Shown piece by piece: positions 33,696 through 43,400 of a stretch of 64,000 bases of DNA. Position 1 is the first letter of the stretch, and each line of letters begins with the position of its first letter. Made by a program: the position numbers and the translations under genes. Where the stretch lies: positions 62,001 to 126,000 of the forward strand of contig CAZVHA010000002.1 in assembly GCA_964626905.1 (NCBI GenBank). The letters are read 5' to 3'. The notes beneath the pieces were generated by a model that made no database searches, had not been told where the DNA came from, and saw only the letters and a program-made list of their open reading frames with translations. This DNA is from REEB52 sp964626905. GTDB lineage: Bacteria; Chlamydiota; Chlamydiia; Chlamydiales; SM23-39.

Positions 33696-34292
33696 ATGAA
33701 GAATCTCATTGCGCAATCGGTCGATGATGCAATTCGGGCTGCCCAAATGCTCAAACTCCCCGAAAGTCTCACCTTTATCGAGCAAGCAGCTGCGAAAATT
33801 GCCGACTGTTTTCAAGGGGGAAATAAACTTCTCATCGCCGGCAATGGGGGAAGTCTTTGCGATGCGATCCATTTTGCAGAAGAGTTGACGGGACAATTTC
33901 GAAGGAAACGGCCTGCTCTCGCTGCCATTGCTTTGGCCGATCCCGGCCATATGAGCTGCGTCGCCAACGATATGGGATTCGAGCAGGTGTTCGCCCGCAG
34001 TATCGAGGCGCTCGGCAATCCCAAAGATCTCTTCATCGCCCTTACGACAAGTGGCAATTCCGCAAACCTTTGCGCTGCTTTGATGCAGGCCAAAGAACAG
34101 GGGCTTAGCACCATTGCTTTTCTCGGGAAAACAGGGGGGAAAATGAGAGGGCTTGCCGATCTCGAGTGGATCGTATCGGGATTTTCTTTTTCCGATCGGA
34201 TCCAAGAGGCTCATATGGCAGCGATTCACATTATCATCGAAGCAGTTGAACAGCATCTCTTTGCCTTCGGACAGGTTCATGCTATCAGATAA
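33696..34292 (+). CDS. gmhA: phosphoheptose isomerase (SIS domain)
   Basis: A 198-residue SIS-domain protein with IAGNGGSLCDAIHFAEEL and LTTSGNSANLC, the GmhA signatures; the pattern ESHDxA of other SIS enzymes is absent. GmhA converts sedoheptulose 7-phosphate for ADP-heptose in LPS core. It leads gmhA-lpxK-E2; it overlaps lpxK by 14 nt. Confidence 0.9.
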   Translation: MKNLIAQSVDDAIRAAQMLKLPESLTFIEQAAAKIADCFQGGNKLLIAGNGGSLCDAIHFAEELTGQFRRKRPALAAIALADPGHMSCVANDMGFEQVFARSIEALGNPKDLFIALTTSGNSANLCAALMQAKEQGLSTIAFLGKTGGKMRGLADLEWIVSGFSFSDRIQEAHMAAIHIIIEAVEQHLFAFGQVHAIR

Positions 34293-35178
34293 AACGCGCC
34301 TCCTCGCTGAAAAATTAATCGAATCCGACTCTCCTTTTTTAGCCCCGTTCAGTTGGCTTTACGCATTGGCCGTTTTGGTGCGCAATTTTTTTTACGATCT
34401 AAAAATTCTTCCTGTGACAAAAGTCCCTTGCACAGTGGTGAGCGTCGGCAACATCGTCGCAGGGGGCGTCGGCAAAACCCCCTTCGTCCATCTTTTGGCA
34501 AGCTCTTTTCCCCATCGGAAGGTGGCGATTCTCTCCCGCGGTTACGGCTCCATGCCAGACGAGGCGCTCCTCCTCAGCAAAAGATTGCCCCAGGTCAAAG
34601 TGTTTGTGGGCAAAAATCGGGTGAAATTGGCGCAAATTGCAGCCAAAGAGGCCGATCTTATCTTGCTCGACGACGGATTTCAGTACAGAAAGCTGTTTCG
34701 CGATTTTGAAGTTGTTCTGCACAAGAAAGGGGAACGGCACTACCTTCCGTGGGGATTTTTGCGCGATAGCCCCAAAAGGTTAAAAGGAATCGATGCCCTT
34801 TTCGATGAGACCGATTTTCAGATGAAAGTGGAGGCCATTTTGGATTTAAAGGGGAACCAGGTCGACTCCATCAAAGGAAAAAATGTGGTCCTCTTTTCCG
34901 CCATTGCAAACCCAAGGAGATTCAAAAAAACAGTAGAAGAACTGGGGGCCAAAATTGTCCGAGAAAAGCGGTTTGCAGATCACGCCCAGATCGATCTCGA
35001 CACCCTTCCCGAAGGCTCCCTTTTTGTCTGCACTGAAAAGGACGCCGTAAAACTCTCTCCAACCCATTTGCCAATTGTTTATTTGAAAATGCAAATGGAT
35101 ATGAATCAAGGGCTTGAGAGGTTTGAAAAGGTGGTTGAAAAAATCGATCAGAAGATCGAAAATGGTTGGGATTTATGA
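34279..35178 (+). CDS. lpxK: tetraacyldisaccharide 4'-kinase
   Basis: The 299-residue protein has a P-loop in GNIVAGGVGKTPFV and the conserved LLDDGFQYRKLFRDFEV. LpxK phosphorylates the lipid A disaccharide at the membrane. An N-terminal hydrophobic helix (about 18-40) anchors it. ATG 34279 lies inside gmhA; the stop overlaps the E2 start (ATGA). Confidence 0.93.
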   Translation: MLSDKTRLLAEKLIESDSPFLAPFSWLYALAVLVRNFFYDLKILPVTKVPCTVVSVGNIVAGGVGKTPFVHLLASSFPHRKVAILSRGYGSMPDEALLLSKRLPQVKVFVGKNRVKLAQIAAKEADLILLDDGFQYRKLFRDFEVVLHKKGERHYLPWGFLRDSPKRLKGIDALFDETDFQMKVEAILDLKGNQVDSIKGKNVVLFSAIANPRRFKKTVEELGAKIVREKRFADHAQIDLDTLPEGSLFVCTEKDAVKLSPTHLPIVYLKMQMDMNQGLERFEKVVEKIDQKIENGWDL

Positions 35179-36332
35179 GTGAATCTATAAAAATTACTTT
35201 ACCGAAGCTCGGCGAGAGCATTGTCAGCGCTACGATTGTCCAGTGGTTTAAGAAAGTGGGGGATTCGGTGGCGCTCGACGAGCCTCTTTTAGAGGTGTCG
35301 ACTGACAAAGTGAATAGCGAAATTCCCTCTCCCGTAGCGGGAGTTGTGGAGGAAATTTATGCAGAAGTCGATGCAGAGTTGGACGTTGGGGCCCCTTTAG
35401 CTCTTGTGGGGAGTAAGACAGCCGCTCCGAGGAGCTCAGCTGTTGAACCCGCCTCCTCTTCGGCTCCTTCAGGAATAGGCGCTGGAATGGAAGAGTTTTT
35501 ATCTCCATCGGTTGTCCGCCTTCTTCGGGAAAAGGGGATTGCCCTCAGTGAGATCGACAAAATTTCACACACGGGCGACGGGGGGAGGCTAACGAAGAGG
35601 GATGTAGAAAATTACGTCCCAGCTCAGATCAAAAAACAGTGCTCTTCAGGGACCGAGCGGGTGAAGATGAGTCCGATGCGCAAGGCGATTGCCGAAAATA
35701 TGGTCAAATCGTTTTACGAGGCGCCGCACGCCTCTTTAATCACAGAGGTGGATGTCACTCAAATATTGAAATTGATCCAAAAAGAAAAGCAGTCATTTTT
35801 CGATCAGCATGGGGCGAAATTGACGATCACCGGTTTTGTGGCGCGCGCGATTGCCCGCGCTCTTGAAGAATATCCGCTCCTGAACGCCTCTTTGGATGGC
35901 GACACCATTGTCATGAAGCGTTATGTCAATCTCGGCGTTGCCGTAAGTGTCGATCAGGGTGTGATGGTGCCGGTCATTCGCGATTGTCAGCACAAAAATT
36001 TAATCGAAATTTCGAAAGAAATCGCCTCGCTTGCTGAAAAGACCCGCAATCAGAGTTTATCTCCAGAGGATGTTCAGGGAGGTTCGATCACAATGACCAA
36101 TTTTGGGATGACTGGGACGATGATTGGGGTGCCGATCATTCGTCATCCCGAGGTGGCGATTGTCGGAGTGGGTGCGGTGACGAAAAAAGTGGCAGCAATG
36201 CCGGATGATTCGATTGCCATTCGCCAGGTCTGTTTTATCTCCCTCACTTTTGACCATCGAGTGCTCGATGGGATTTATGGGTGCAGCTTTTTGAACAAAC
36301 TCAAAAAACATCTCGAAGAGGACCCTCTCTAA
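35175..36332 (+). CDS. 2-oxoacid dehydrogenase E2 acyltransferase
   Basis: The 385-residue protein has an N-terminal lipoyl domain with lipoyl-Lys in VSTDKVNSE (about 43), a peripheral-subunit-binding domain (about 115-150, SPSVVRLLREKGIALSEI) and a catalytic domain with TFDHRVLDG near the C-terminus. E2 subunits carry acyl groups in pyruvate, 2-oxoglutarate or branched-chain complexes. No E1 or E3 gene is adjacent, so the complex type is not fixed; the STDKVNSE lipoyl site is most like branched-chain/other-acyl E2. It is translationally coupled to lpxK, an unusual pairing. Confidence 0.88.
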   Translation: MSESIKITLPKLGESIVSATIVQWFKKVGDSVALDEPLLEVSTDKVNSEIPSPVAGVVEEIYAEVDAELDVGAPLALVGSKTAAPRSSAVEPASSSAPSGIGAGMEEFLSPSVVRLLREKGIALSEIDKISHTGDGGRLTKRDVENYVPAQIKKQCSSGTERVKMSPMRKAIAENMVKSFYEAPHASLITEVDVTQILKLIQKEKQSFFDQHGAKLTITGFVARAIARALEEYPLLNASLDGDTIVMKRYVNLGVAVSVDQGVMVPVIRDCQHKNLIEISKEIASLAEKTRNQSLSPEDVQGGSITMTNFGMTGTMIGVPIIRHPEVAIVGVGAVTKKVAAMPDDSIAIRQVCFISLTFDHRVLDGIYGCSFLNKLKKHLEEDPL

Positions 36333-38086
36333 CTCGGGCCGAGCAGTTCATAGATCTGAATGGGCGCGGCTCTCCCTTCAAGGGTGACCACCTTGATGGG
36401 GCGCAACTGCATCCACTTTTCAACGCGTGCTGCTGTGTCTGGGCCGATTAAGATTTGTGTGCCCGTCTCTTTATTGAGTTTTTCAAGTCTTGAGGCGACA
36501 TTGACAGCATCTCCAATGGCCGTGTAGTCGAGTCTTTCATTAGAGCCAAAATTGCCCACCATTGCAAAGCCTGTGTTGATTCCGATTCTGTATTTGAGAT
36601 CGGGCTTGTCTTGGAGCCTTTTTTGGATGGCGAGAGCAGCTTTGCAGGCAAACAGCGCCGCATTTTCCAAAGGTTCAGGAGTTCCCCAAAGGGCCATCAC
36701 CGCATCTCCGATAAATTTATCGATGATCCCCTGCTCTTTGTGAATCTCCGCACTCGCAACGGTGAAAAACTCCTCGATGATCTTGGCCACACTTGTGCCA
36801 CTCAAATGTTCGGCAAGCGCCGTAAAACCGGAAATGTCGGCAAAAAGAACAGTGATCTCTTTTTTTTCGGCTCCCACTTCTGCGGCATGCCCTGAGAGAA
36901 TCAATTTTTTGACGAGATTGACAGGGATATATTTGGCAAAAGATTGGAGTCCCGCTTTCATTTTTCGAATCGAGTAGTTCATCACATTCACTTCTCGAAT
37001 GCGCGAAGGGAGATAGTCTGAAGGACGGTCAATGAAATGGAGATGGCCGAGCTCATCGAGCTCCCACGCAATCTCCTTTAAACGGCGAGACATCCTTCCA
37101 AAAAATGTAGCGGTCAATATGAGGAAGAAAAAGACGGGGATTAAGCCGTAAAGAAGGGAATAGAGAGCTGTTTTGCGGATCGGGGTTAAGTAGTCGCTTT
37201 CATGGATACTCGTAATCACTTTCCAAGGAATTTGGAGCCCTTGTGGGAAAGGATTTACATAGTAAATTCTCTTACCCAGTTTGCTCATCCCGATTTTGAG
37301 TTCTGGCGGGAGCGTCGATTTTTCATTTTGCGATTGGGCAATCAACTCTCCATCGTTGGTGACAAGGGAGACAATCCCTTGCTGACCCAAATGAAACCCC
37401 TTTAAAAACTGATGCAACTGATCGATTGGGAAATCGATGACCCAATAACCGATGATCCCTTGGGGACTATCTTGTCCAAGGACATACGAATAGCCCTCTT
37501 TTCCACTTGTCGCAAATCTGTAAGGATTGGACCACCCTCCTTTGGGATGTGCGATCGCCGTTTCCCAAAAGGGGCGCTTTTCGGGGTCATAGTCGCCTGT
37601 GAGCTCCCCCGTTTGTATCCAGGTATGCTCATCGCCGATTTTAAAATTTCGGATCAGAGTCTTTCCCTCTTTTTGATCTCTTAAACTTGCCCCGAAAGTC
37701 TTTTCGTCTCGAAAAACTCCATAAAACGTTTTGTTTTTATCTATGAAATAGACCGTCATAAACTGCGGATTTTCTTTCAGAGCGCGATGGCAAATATCGA
37801 AAATCGATTCGTAAGAATTCAAAGAGAGCTGTTCTTCGACGACAAGACCTTCAATCATTTTCAGGGCAATCGGCCCATTTTGAAAGAAGTTGATCACTTT
37901 TTCGCTCGCGCTATCGGAGACCCCTTTGGCGATATCGATCCAAAGGAGCCGGAACGTCGTTCTGGTTTTCGCATAAGCGGACACTCCAGATCCTAAACAG
38001 AGGATCAAAACAATGGTGAGAGCAGTGGCGATGACTGCGATCACCAAAGATGTTCTCAAAGGATAGGTGCGATACGTTTTTGTCAC
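36329..38086 (-). CDS. membrane-anchored class III adenylate/guanylate cyclase
   Basis: A 585-residue protein: TM1 (about 14-36), an extracytoplasmic Cache-like sensor (about 60-290), TM2 (about 308-330), a HAMP-like linker and a C-terminal cyclase domain (about 400-580). Catalytic residues visible: metal Asp in LFADISGF, Lys-Asp in DKFIGDAVMALWG, and the transition-state Arg/Asn in DYTAIGDAVNVASRLE. The purine-selecting Lys suggests ATP, so cAMP output. It starts with GTG directly after the isocitrate dehydrogenase stop, so the two are cotranscribed. Cyclase genes are absent from Chlamydiaceae pathogens but known in environmental chlamydiae. Confidence 0.9.
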   Translation of the reverse strand: MTKTYRTYPLRTSLVIAVIATALTIVLILCLGSGVSAYAKTRTTFRLLWIDIAKGVSDSASEKVINFFQNGPIALKMIEGLVVEEQLSLNSYESIFDICHRALKENPQFMTVYFIDKNKTFYGVFRDEKTFGASLRDQKEGKTLIRNFKIGDEHTWIQTGELTGDYDPEKRPFWETAIAHPKGGWSNPYRFATSGKEGYSYVLGQDSPQGIIGYWVIDFPIDQLHQFLKGFHLGQQGIVSLVTNDGELIAQSQNEKSTLPPELKIGMSKLGKRIYYVNPFPQGLQIPWKVITSIHESDYLTPIRKTALYSLLYGLIPVFFFLILTATFFGRMSRRLKEIAWELDELGHLHFIDRPSDYLPSRIREVNVMNYSIRKMKAGLQSFAKYIPVNLVKKLILSGHAAEVGAEKKEITVLFADISGFTALAEHLSGTSVAKIIEEFFTVASAEIHKEQGIIDKFIGDAVMALWGTPEPLENAALFACKAALAIQKRLQDKPDLKYRIGINTGFAMVGNFGSNERLDYTAIGDAVNVASRLEKLNKETGTQILIGPDTAARVEKWMQLRPIKVVTLEGRAAPIQIYELLGPS

Positions 38087-39508
38087 TTAAGAAAACCCTG
38101 CATTTCCATCAAAAGAGTAGAGAAATTCCGATTTAATCACATCCATGTTCACGTGGTCAAAGGCTTGGAGGGTTTTGATCGCGCTATCCTGGGTAATGGC
38201 CCGATCATCATCGGAGAGGAAGCGGCAACGCCACTGCTCAATACAAAAAGTTTCAGATCTCCCTTCAGGCCACACTTTCACCCCTCGATTGAAGATCGTT
38301 TTGAGCCTTAAGGGGCCGATGTTGATATGGGAAATTTTCGCTAAAAAATCATTGAGTGAACCCCGATGGTAGATATAGACGTCGATTCCTAGGAGTTTTC
38401 GATCAGAGTGGGTCGGAGTGTATTTTTGGACGAGAGGGCCTTTGCTTTCCCCGTAAACCGCAGGTTTTAATTGTCCCGGTTTTTTCCCTAAATTTTTGAC
38501 AACGGCTGCGGCAAATTCTTGTGTCCCCACCTTTTTTTTGCTCACCCCTTCCTTGAAGATATCATATGTGTGGATCCCCTCTTCAAGAGTTTTTAGCCAG
38601 GCGTTGTGAATGAGTGAGGCCACCGTTGGCTGACCGATGTGGTCGAGCATTGATATAGCTGCGAGGAGAAGCCCCGACGGGTTGGCCACATTTTGCCCAG
38701 CTCTTCTCGGTGCAGAGCCGTGGATCGCCTCGAACATGGCCCCCCGTTCACCAATATTGGCAGAGCCTGCAAGTCCGACCGATCCGGCGATTTGGGCGGC
38801 GACATCGGAGAGGATGTCCCCATAGAGATTGGGCATGACAATCACATCAAATACCTCGGGAGTGTCGGCGAGCTTTGCCGCGCCAATATCGACGATCCAG
38901 CTCTCGCTTAAAATATCGGGGTATTCTTGTGCAATCTCATCGTAAACTTTATGAAAAAGGCCGTCGGAAAACTTCATGATGTTATCCTTCATGAAAAGGG
39001 TCACCTTCTTCCTCCCATGCCGTTTTGCGTAGTCAAAAGCATATCTGACAATTTTTTCGCTGCCGGGACGAGAAATAATCTTGAGCGAGCTACACACATC
39101 GGGGGTCTGTCTGTACTCAATCCCCAAATAGAGATCCTCCTCGTTTTCTCGGACAATGACCACATCCATCTCGGGGTGTTTGGTGGAAACGAAGGGGAAA
39201 TAGGAGACACAAGGGCGCACATTTGCATAGAGGCCGAGGGTCGTCCGAATGGTCACATTCAAACTCTTAAACCCTCCCCCTTGGGGCGTTGTGATCGGGG
39301 CCTTTAAAAAGGCCTTTGTCCCCCGAATCAGATCCCACATCTGCGGATCCATCCCCGTTTTAAATCCCTTGAGATAAAGTTTTTCTCCAATCTCAATCGG
39401 GTGGATCTCGATTTGAGCCCCCGCTTCATTGAGGATATGAAGCGTCGCTTTCATGATTTCGGGGCCGATTCCATCCCCTTCCGCAACAGCAATAGACACC
39501 TTCGCCAT
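38087..39508 (-). CDS. icd: isocitrate dehydrogenase, long form
   Basis: A 473-residue beta-decarboxylating dehydrogenase. Motifs: EGDGIGPEIM at the N-terminus, IVRENEEDLYLGIEYRQ for the substrate phosphorylation/Ser-like loop, MPNLYGDILSD for metal Asp, and FEAIHGSAPRRAGQ in the cofactor site. The extra ~130 C-terminal residues are typical of the Thermus-type NADP IDH. It makes 2-oxoglutarate in the TCA cycle. It leads a two-gene unit with the cyclase. Confidence 0.88.
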   Translation of the reverse strand: MAKVSIAVAEGDGIGPEIMKATLHILNEAGAQIEIHPIEIGEKLYLKGFKTGMDPQMWDLIRGTKAFLKAPITTPQGGGFKSLNVTIRTTLGLYANVRPCVSYFPFVSTKHPEMDVVIVRENEEDLYLGIEYRQTPDVCSSLKIISRPGSEKIVRYAFDYAKRHGRKKVTLFMKDNIMKFSDGLFHKVYDEIAQEYPDILSESWIVDIGAAKLADTPEVFDVIVMPNLYGDILSDVAAQIAGSVGLAGSANIGERGAMFEAIHGSAPRRAGQNVANPSGLLLAAISMLDHIGQPTVASLIHNAWLKTLEEGIHTYDIFKEGVSKKKVGTQEFAAAVVKNLGKKPGQLKPAVYGESKGPLVQKYTPTHSDRKLLGIDVYIYHRGSLNDFLAKISHINIGPLRLKTIFNRGVKVWPEGRSETFCIEQWRCRFLSDDDRAITQDSAIKTLQAFDHVNMDVIKSEFLYSFDGNAGFS

Positions 39509-39556
39509 AAATAATCCTTTTCGTTTAAGTATAGCCTTAAGTAAAATTTAAGCGTT

Positions 39557-40516
39557 ATGCTGAAACGTCTTTTCGAAGAGCAGAGGAGATATCTCAATGA
39601 GTTTTTCGATGCAGTGGATCCACTTGCAGCGGAAAAAATTTTAAAAACTCTTCTCGAGTGTAAAGGGGTCATCATCCTATCAGGTGTCGGAAAAAGCGGT
39701 CACATCGCACAGAAAATTGCGACGACTTTTTCTTCCACTGGGACCCGCTCTTTTTTTCTCAACCCCTCCAATGCCCTCCATGGAGATATCGGGTTTGTCG
39801 GCAAAGAGGACCTATTTCTCTCATTGAGTAAAAGCGGGCAGACCCAAGAGCTCATCGATCTTTTGCCCCACATCCAAAGAAAAGGAGCGAAAACAATCGC
39901 CATTGTCTCATCTCCCCATTCAAAATTGGCCAAAATGTCCGATCTTTCGATCCTTCTCCCCGTCCAAAGGGAAATTTGTCCCTACGATCTCGCCCCCACG
40001 ACATCGACTGCAGTGCAGCTCATTTTCGGCGATTGTCTCGCAATCGCCCTCATGCAGGCAAAGCAATTTTCTATCGATGATTTCGCCCTCAACCACCCAA
40101 AGGGGATTTTGGGGCGCAAAATCACACTGAAAGTGGCCGATTTAATGCTGAAAGGAGAGGAAATTCCCCGCTGCAAACTGCAAAATATTTTAGTCGATGT
40201 GCTGCACGAACTCTCTTTAAAACGGTGCGGTTGTCTCATCGTCGCGGATGAGGAAAATCGATTGTGCGGGATTTTTACCGACGGCGATTTGAGAAGAGCG
40301 ATTCAATCCAAAGGGGAAACCTCGCTCAAAATGGCGATGAGTGAGCTCATGACTCCAAATCCAAAATGGATCGGCACTGAAACATTGGCCCTCGAGGCGG
40401 TGCAAAAAATGGAAGAGGATCCCGCTCGGCTCATCACAGTTCTTCCGGTTCTCAATGAGGGAAAGGTGGTTGGACTCATACGAATGCATGACATATTGCA
40501 AAAGGAATTTTCATGA
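39557..40516 (+). CDS. kdsD: D-arabinose 5-phosphate isomerase (KdsD/KpsF)
   Basis: A 319-residue protein: SIS domain (about 1-190, ILSGVGKSGHIAQKIA, LSKSGQTQEL) and two CBS domains (about 205-319). It makes arabinose 5-phosphate for Kdo synthesis in LPS. The catalytic His of the family is in PSNALHGDIGF. Coupled to nhaD by an ATGA overlap. Confidence 0.92.
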   Translation: MLKRLFEEQRRYLNEFFDAVDPLAAEKILKTLLECKGVIILSGVGKSGHIAQKIATTFSSTGTRSFFLNPSNALHGDIGFVGKEDLFLSLSKSGQTQELIDLLPHIQRKGAKTIAIVSSPHSKLAKMSDLSILLPVQREICPYDLAPTTSTAVQLIFGDCLAIALMQAKQFSIDDFALNHPKGILGRKITLKVADLMLKGEEIPRCKLQNILVDVLHELSLKRCGCLIVADEENRLCGIFTDGDLRRAIQSKGETSLKMAMSELMTPNPKWIGTETLALEAVQKMEEDPARLITVLPVLNEGKVVGLIRMHDILQKEFS

Positions 40517-41757
40517 TTATTGTTGTATTTATTTTAGGGTATTTAGCGATCATTTTTGAGAATAACATTAAGGTTAATAAAACTGCATCAGCTCTTTTAA
40601 TGGCGGTTTTAACCTGGATGTTTCTGTTTTTATTATTACCAAACCCCCATGCTCTTGGTGAAAAGGTAAACGAAATCAGCCAGATTATTTTTTTTCTTTT
40701 AGGGGCGATGGCTCTCGTTGAGGTGATCGATGTGCATAAGGGATTTAAGGTGATCACCGATCTGATTCAGACGAGCTCGAAAAGAAAGATGCTTTGGATC
40801 ATGGGAGTGACGACCTTTTTTCTCTCGGCGATTCTCGACAATTTGACGACGACGATTGTGATGCTCTCGCTCCTTCGGAAATTGATCCCCGATCAAAAAG
40901 AGCGCTGGATCTTGGGCGGAATGATTGTGATTGCGGCCAACGCGGGGGGAGCGTGGACGCCGATTGGGGATGTGACGACGACGATGCTTTGGATCAATGG
41001 AAATATTTCGACACTCGCCGTGATGAAAAATCTATTTTTCCCAAGTTTCATCAGCCTGATCGTCGCTCTGGTCCTGATCGGTTGGAATCTCGACGGCATT
41101 TACCCTTACGCTGCCGCGCGCGCGCATGAGGAAGAGGTGGAGCCCGGATCGCGGATTGTCTTTTTTCTTGGCCTTGGCGCTCTTGTGTTTGTCCCGATTT
41201 TTAAAGCGCTTACAGGGCTGCCTCCCTTCATGGGGATGCTCCTCTCTTTAGGGGTTTTATGGCTAGTCACTGATATCATTCATGCGCCGTATGAAAAGAG
41301 GGAACATCTCCGCTTGCCTCAAGTGCTTTCTCGCATCGACACTTCTGGCGTCCTCTTTTTCCTCGGAATTCTTCTTTGTATCGGCGCGCTCGACGTGGCT
41401 GGGATTTTGGACGCGCTCGCCCATTTTCTCAATCGAACTGTGGGCAATCTCTCGGTGATTGTCACTCTCATCGGGCTCATTTCGGCCGTCATCGACAACG
41501 TCCCACTCGTCGCAGCGGGTATGGGGATGTATAGCTTGAGCGAACATCCGCAAAACGCATTCCTTTGGCAGATGCTCGCCTATTGTGCTGGGACGGGGGG
41601 AAGTATTCTCGTCATCGGATCGGCTGCAGGAGTGGCTTTTATGGGGCTGGAAAAGGTCAATTTTATCTGGTATCTCAGGCGGGTCAGCTTAGTTGCGCTT
41701 TTGAGCTATTTTGTCGGAGTGGGCGTACTGGTCTTGCAGGAGATGGTTTTTGCCTAA
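40513..41757 (+). CDS. nhaD: Na+/H+ antiporter NhaD
   Basis: A 414-residue polytopic ion transporter with the NhaD patterns LSAILDNLTTTIVMLSLL and AVIDNVPLVAAGMGMY, and the central NAGGAWTPIGDVTTTMLW. It exports sodium in exchange for protons and is a known chlamydial transporter. It ends before a bidirectional hairpin shared with the MOMP-like gene. Confidence 0.92.
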   Translation: MIIVVFILGYLAIIFENNIKVNKTASALLMAVLTWMFLFLLLPNPHALGEKVNEISQIIFFLLGAMALVEVIDVHKGFKVITDLIQTSSKRKMLWIMGVTTFFLSAILDNLTTTIVMLSLLRKLIPDQKERWILGGMIVIAANAGGAWTPIGDVTTTMLWINGNISTLAVMKNLFFPSFISLIVALVLIGWNLDGIYPYAAARAHEEEVEPGSRIVFFLGLGALVFVPIFKALTGLPPFMGMLLSLGVLWLVTDIIHAPYEKREHLRLPQVLSRIDTSGVLFFLGILLCIGALDVAGILDALAHFLNRTVGNLSVIVTLIGLISAVIDNVPLVAAGMGMYSLSEHPQNAFLWQMLAYCAGTGGSILVIGSAAGVAFMGLEKVNFIWYLRRVSLVALLSYFVGVGVLVLQEMVFA

Positions 41758-41770
41758 GGAGGCAAAAGAA

Positions 41771-41795
41771 AAGGCCCCGCTTTTAGCGAGGCCTT
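41771..41795 (-). terminator. intrinsic terminator of the MOMP-like gene
   Basis: An 11-bp stem with one mismatch (41771-41781 with 41785-41795) closes a TTT loop. On the minus strand it is followed by TTTTCTTTTG, so it terminates the MOMP-like transcript; it may also stop nhaD transcription. Confidence 0.8.
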
Positions 41796-41815
41796 CGAAA
41801 GGGAGATGCAATCGA

Positions 41816-42973
41816 TTAGATATCGAATTGCACTCTCAAAGAAAATCCGTTCAACGTGAAGTTGCCGCGGCTTACGACATCGTTGTCGTAGATGCCGGTT
41901 CCTGCAGCAGTAGTTGTTGGAAGGCCTATACTCCCTGAGTGGAATTTTCGGATATTCAACTGATCCCACCATTCTTGGAACTCATAGGCAACTCTAACAG
42001 AGACATGGTTTCTCTTTTTGTTAAAGTATTTGCCCCAGCCGATCCCGAGAGCCATCTCGAAATTGGGGACGTTTTGGTAGAAATCGTAGTCAATGGTATA
42101 CCCATCGGCTGCGGAGCCAGGGAGATTATAACTTTGATCGATTTCAAATTTTCCAAAAAGCATGGAAGCTGCGACTTGTCCGAAGAGACACCAGCCTTTG
42201 CCCAAAATCCAATCAGAATCAAGTCCCGCTCTTGCTCCAATGCCCCAGAAATCATTTTCCGCTTTGGCGATGGTTCTATTGGGAGCACTTGTTTGACCGC
42301 TGTAGTCAACACCAATGTGTTGATCAATCCATCCGCCTCGAGCGCCGAAGTGAGGGCTGAGGACGAGATAACGGCTCACGTAGTAAGGTTTGGCCAATTT
42401 CACATCAATTGTGTTGTAGTGGGCATCCCATCTGGAGCTAGCCGTTTCCCCAATATTCACAAGGGGGGTCCCGATTCCAAGGGCCTGCAATGGCAGCAAA
42501 GCTCCCAAAGAAGTGCCTATGTGTTCCCTGGAGTAATTGGTCAAATTCAACCAAGTCCAAGCGAAATCGAGATTCCAGGCATCGTGATCGAGGAAAAACC
42601 CGAACGCAACGCGAATTCCAGGATTGTAATCATAGTCATTGTCATCACTAGAAAATCCAATGACCTCACCCCCGGTGATAGGAGTGTTGGCACCGACAGT
42701 AGATGTATCTCGGATCGCAAAGTCTAGACCATCTTCTTTTGCCTGAAATGCAAGTCCATCGACTCTAAGATAAAAGTCTCTTGGGCAATTCAGATCCATA
42801 TCAAAAGGGTACGCAAAAGCGAAAGGTCCAGGTCTTGGCTCTTCGCAGCATACAGGGGGCGGTGGGGGTTCGCAAGGGTCTCTTGGAATCGCGTTCAAAC
42901 CTGTTGTCGCAAGGACTGCGGCAACAGAGGACGCTAGCACCCCGTTGAACGTCATGTTCCACTTCAAATGCAT
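41816..42973 (-). CDS. MOMP-like outer-membrane porin
   Basis: A 385-residue protein with a signal peptide (about 1-28) and a short Cys/Pro-rich segment after it (DPCEPPPPPVCCEEPRPG). The rest is a beta-barrel of alternating strands ending FSLRVQFDI. The layout fits the Legionella-MOMP-like porin family (PF05150) that is expanded in Simkania. The N-terminal Cys could form disulfides, as in the chlamydial outer-membrane complex. GGAGAG lies 5-6 nt before the ATG. Separate terminator, own promoter in the 590-bp region toward the rRNA operon. Confidence 0.82.
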   Translation of the reverse strand: MHLKWNMTFNGVLASSVAAVLATTGLNAIPRDPCEPPPPPVCCEEPRPGPFAFAYPFDMDLNCPRDFYLRVDGLAFQAKEDGLDFAIRDTSTVGANTPITGGEVIGFSSDDNDYDYNPGIRVAFGFFLDHDAWNLDFAWTWLNLTNYSREHIGTSLGALLPLQALGIGTPLVNIGETASSRWDAHYNTIDVKLAKPYYVSRYLVLSPHFGARGGWIDQHIGVDYSGQTSAPNRTIAKAENDFWGIGARAGLDSDWILGKGWCLFGQVAASMLFGKFEIDQSYNLPGSAADGYTIDYDFYQNVPNFEMALGIGWGKYFNKKRNHVSVRVAYEFQEWWDQLNIRKFHSGSIGLPTTTAAGTGIYDNDVVSRGNFTLNGFSLRVQFDI

Positions 42974-43186
42974 AAGTCTCTCCAGTTTTTCTTTATTTAG
43001 AGGTAGCGAACCTCGCCAGACCTCTTGTTTTAAAACCTCGGAGTAGGCTGGGCTCGGTGAATGCTCACCTCAATTTACCCATACTACACAAAAGGCTTTC
43101 ACTCACAATAAATATTTAAGTAGTATGTTGCAATAAAAATTTGTGTTGTCGCAGAGGATTTATGAACTGGAAGAGTGAAAAAATCA

Positions 43187-43255
43187 TGAGCCTATCCGCA
43201 ATGTAGGTGGAAAAAGATCCCCCAGATTTTTCCACCTACATTGCGGATAGACTCA
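43187..43255. repeat. long perfect inverted repeat, 24 bp arms
   Basis: 43192-43215 pairs with 43227-43250 perfectly around an 11-nt loop; allowing one mismatch the stem grows by four pairs to 43187-43255. There is no T tract. It lies between the divergent MOMP-like and rRNA transcripts. Confidence 0.85.
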
Positions 43256-43373
43256 CGCAAAAGTGGGGCGAAAAACGGGTCATTTTGAAGTCTTTAAAAT
43301 TTTCGTGCAAAAAATTAAAAATTCCGAAATTTACTGATTCTTAGTTAGTTGTGGAATATTTTTTGAAAAAGGA

Positions 43374-43400
43374 TTGCTTAAAAATCCTTAGGTTTAGTAT
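43374..43400 (+). promoter_or_regulatory. candidate rRNA operon promoter
   Basis: TTGCTT (43374-43379) and TAGTAT (43395-43400) are 15 bp apart, some 165 bp before the 16S 5' end. Short spacing makes this a weak candidate. Confidence 0.3.

Noticed and set aside
41939..42727. 262-codon plus-strand frame
   Set aside because: It is opposite the MOMP-like barrel gene and has no signal or domain.
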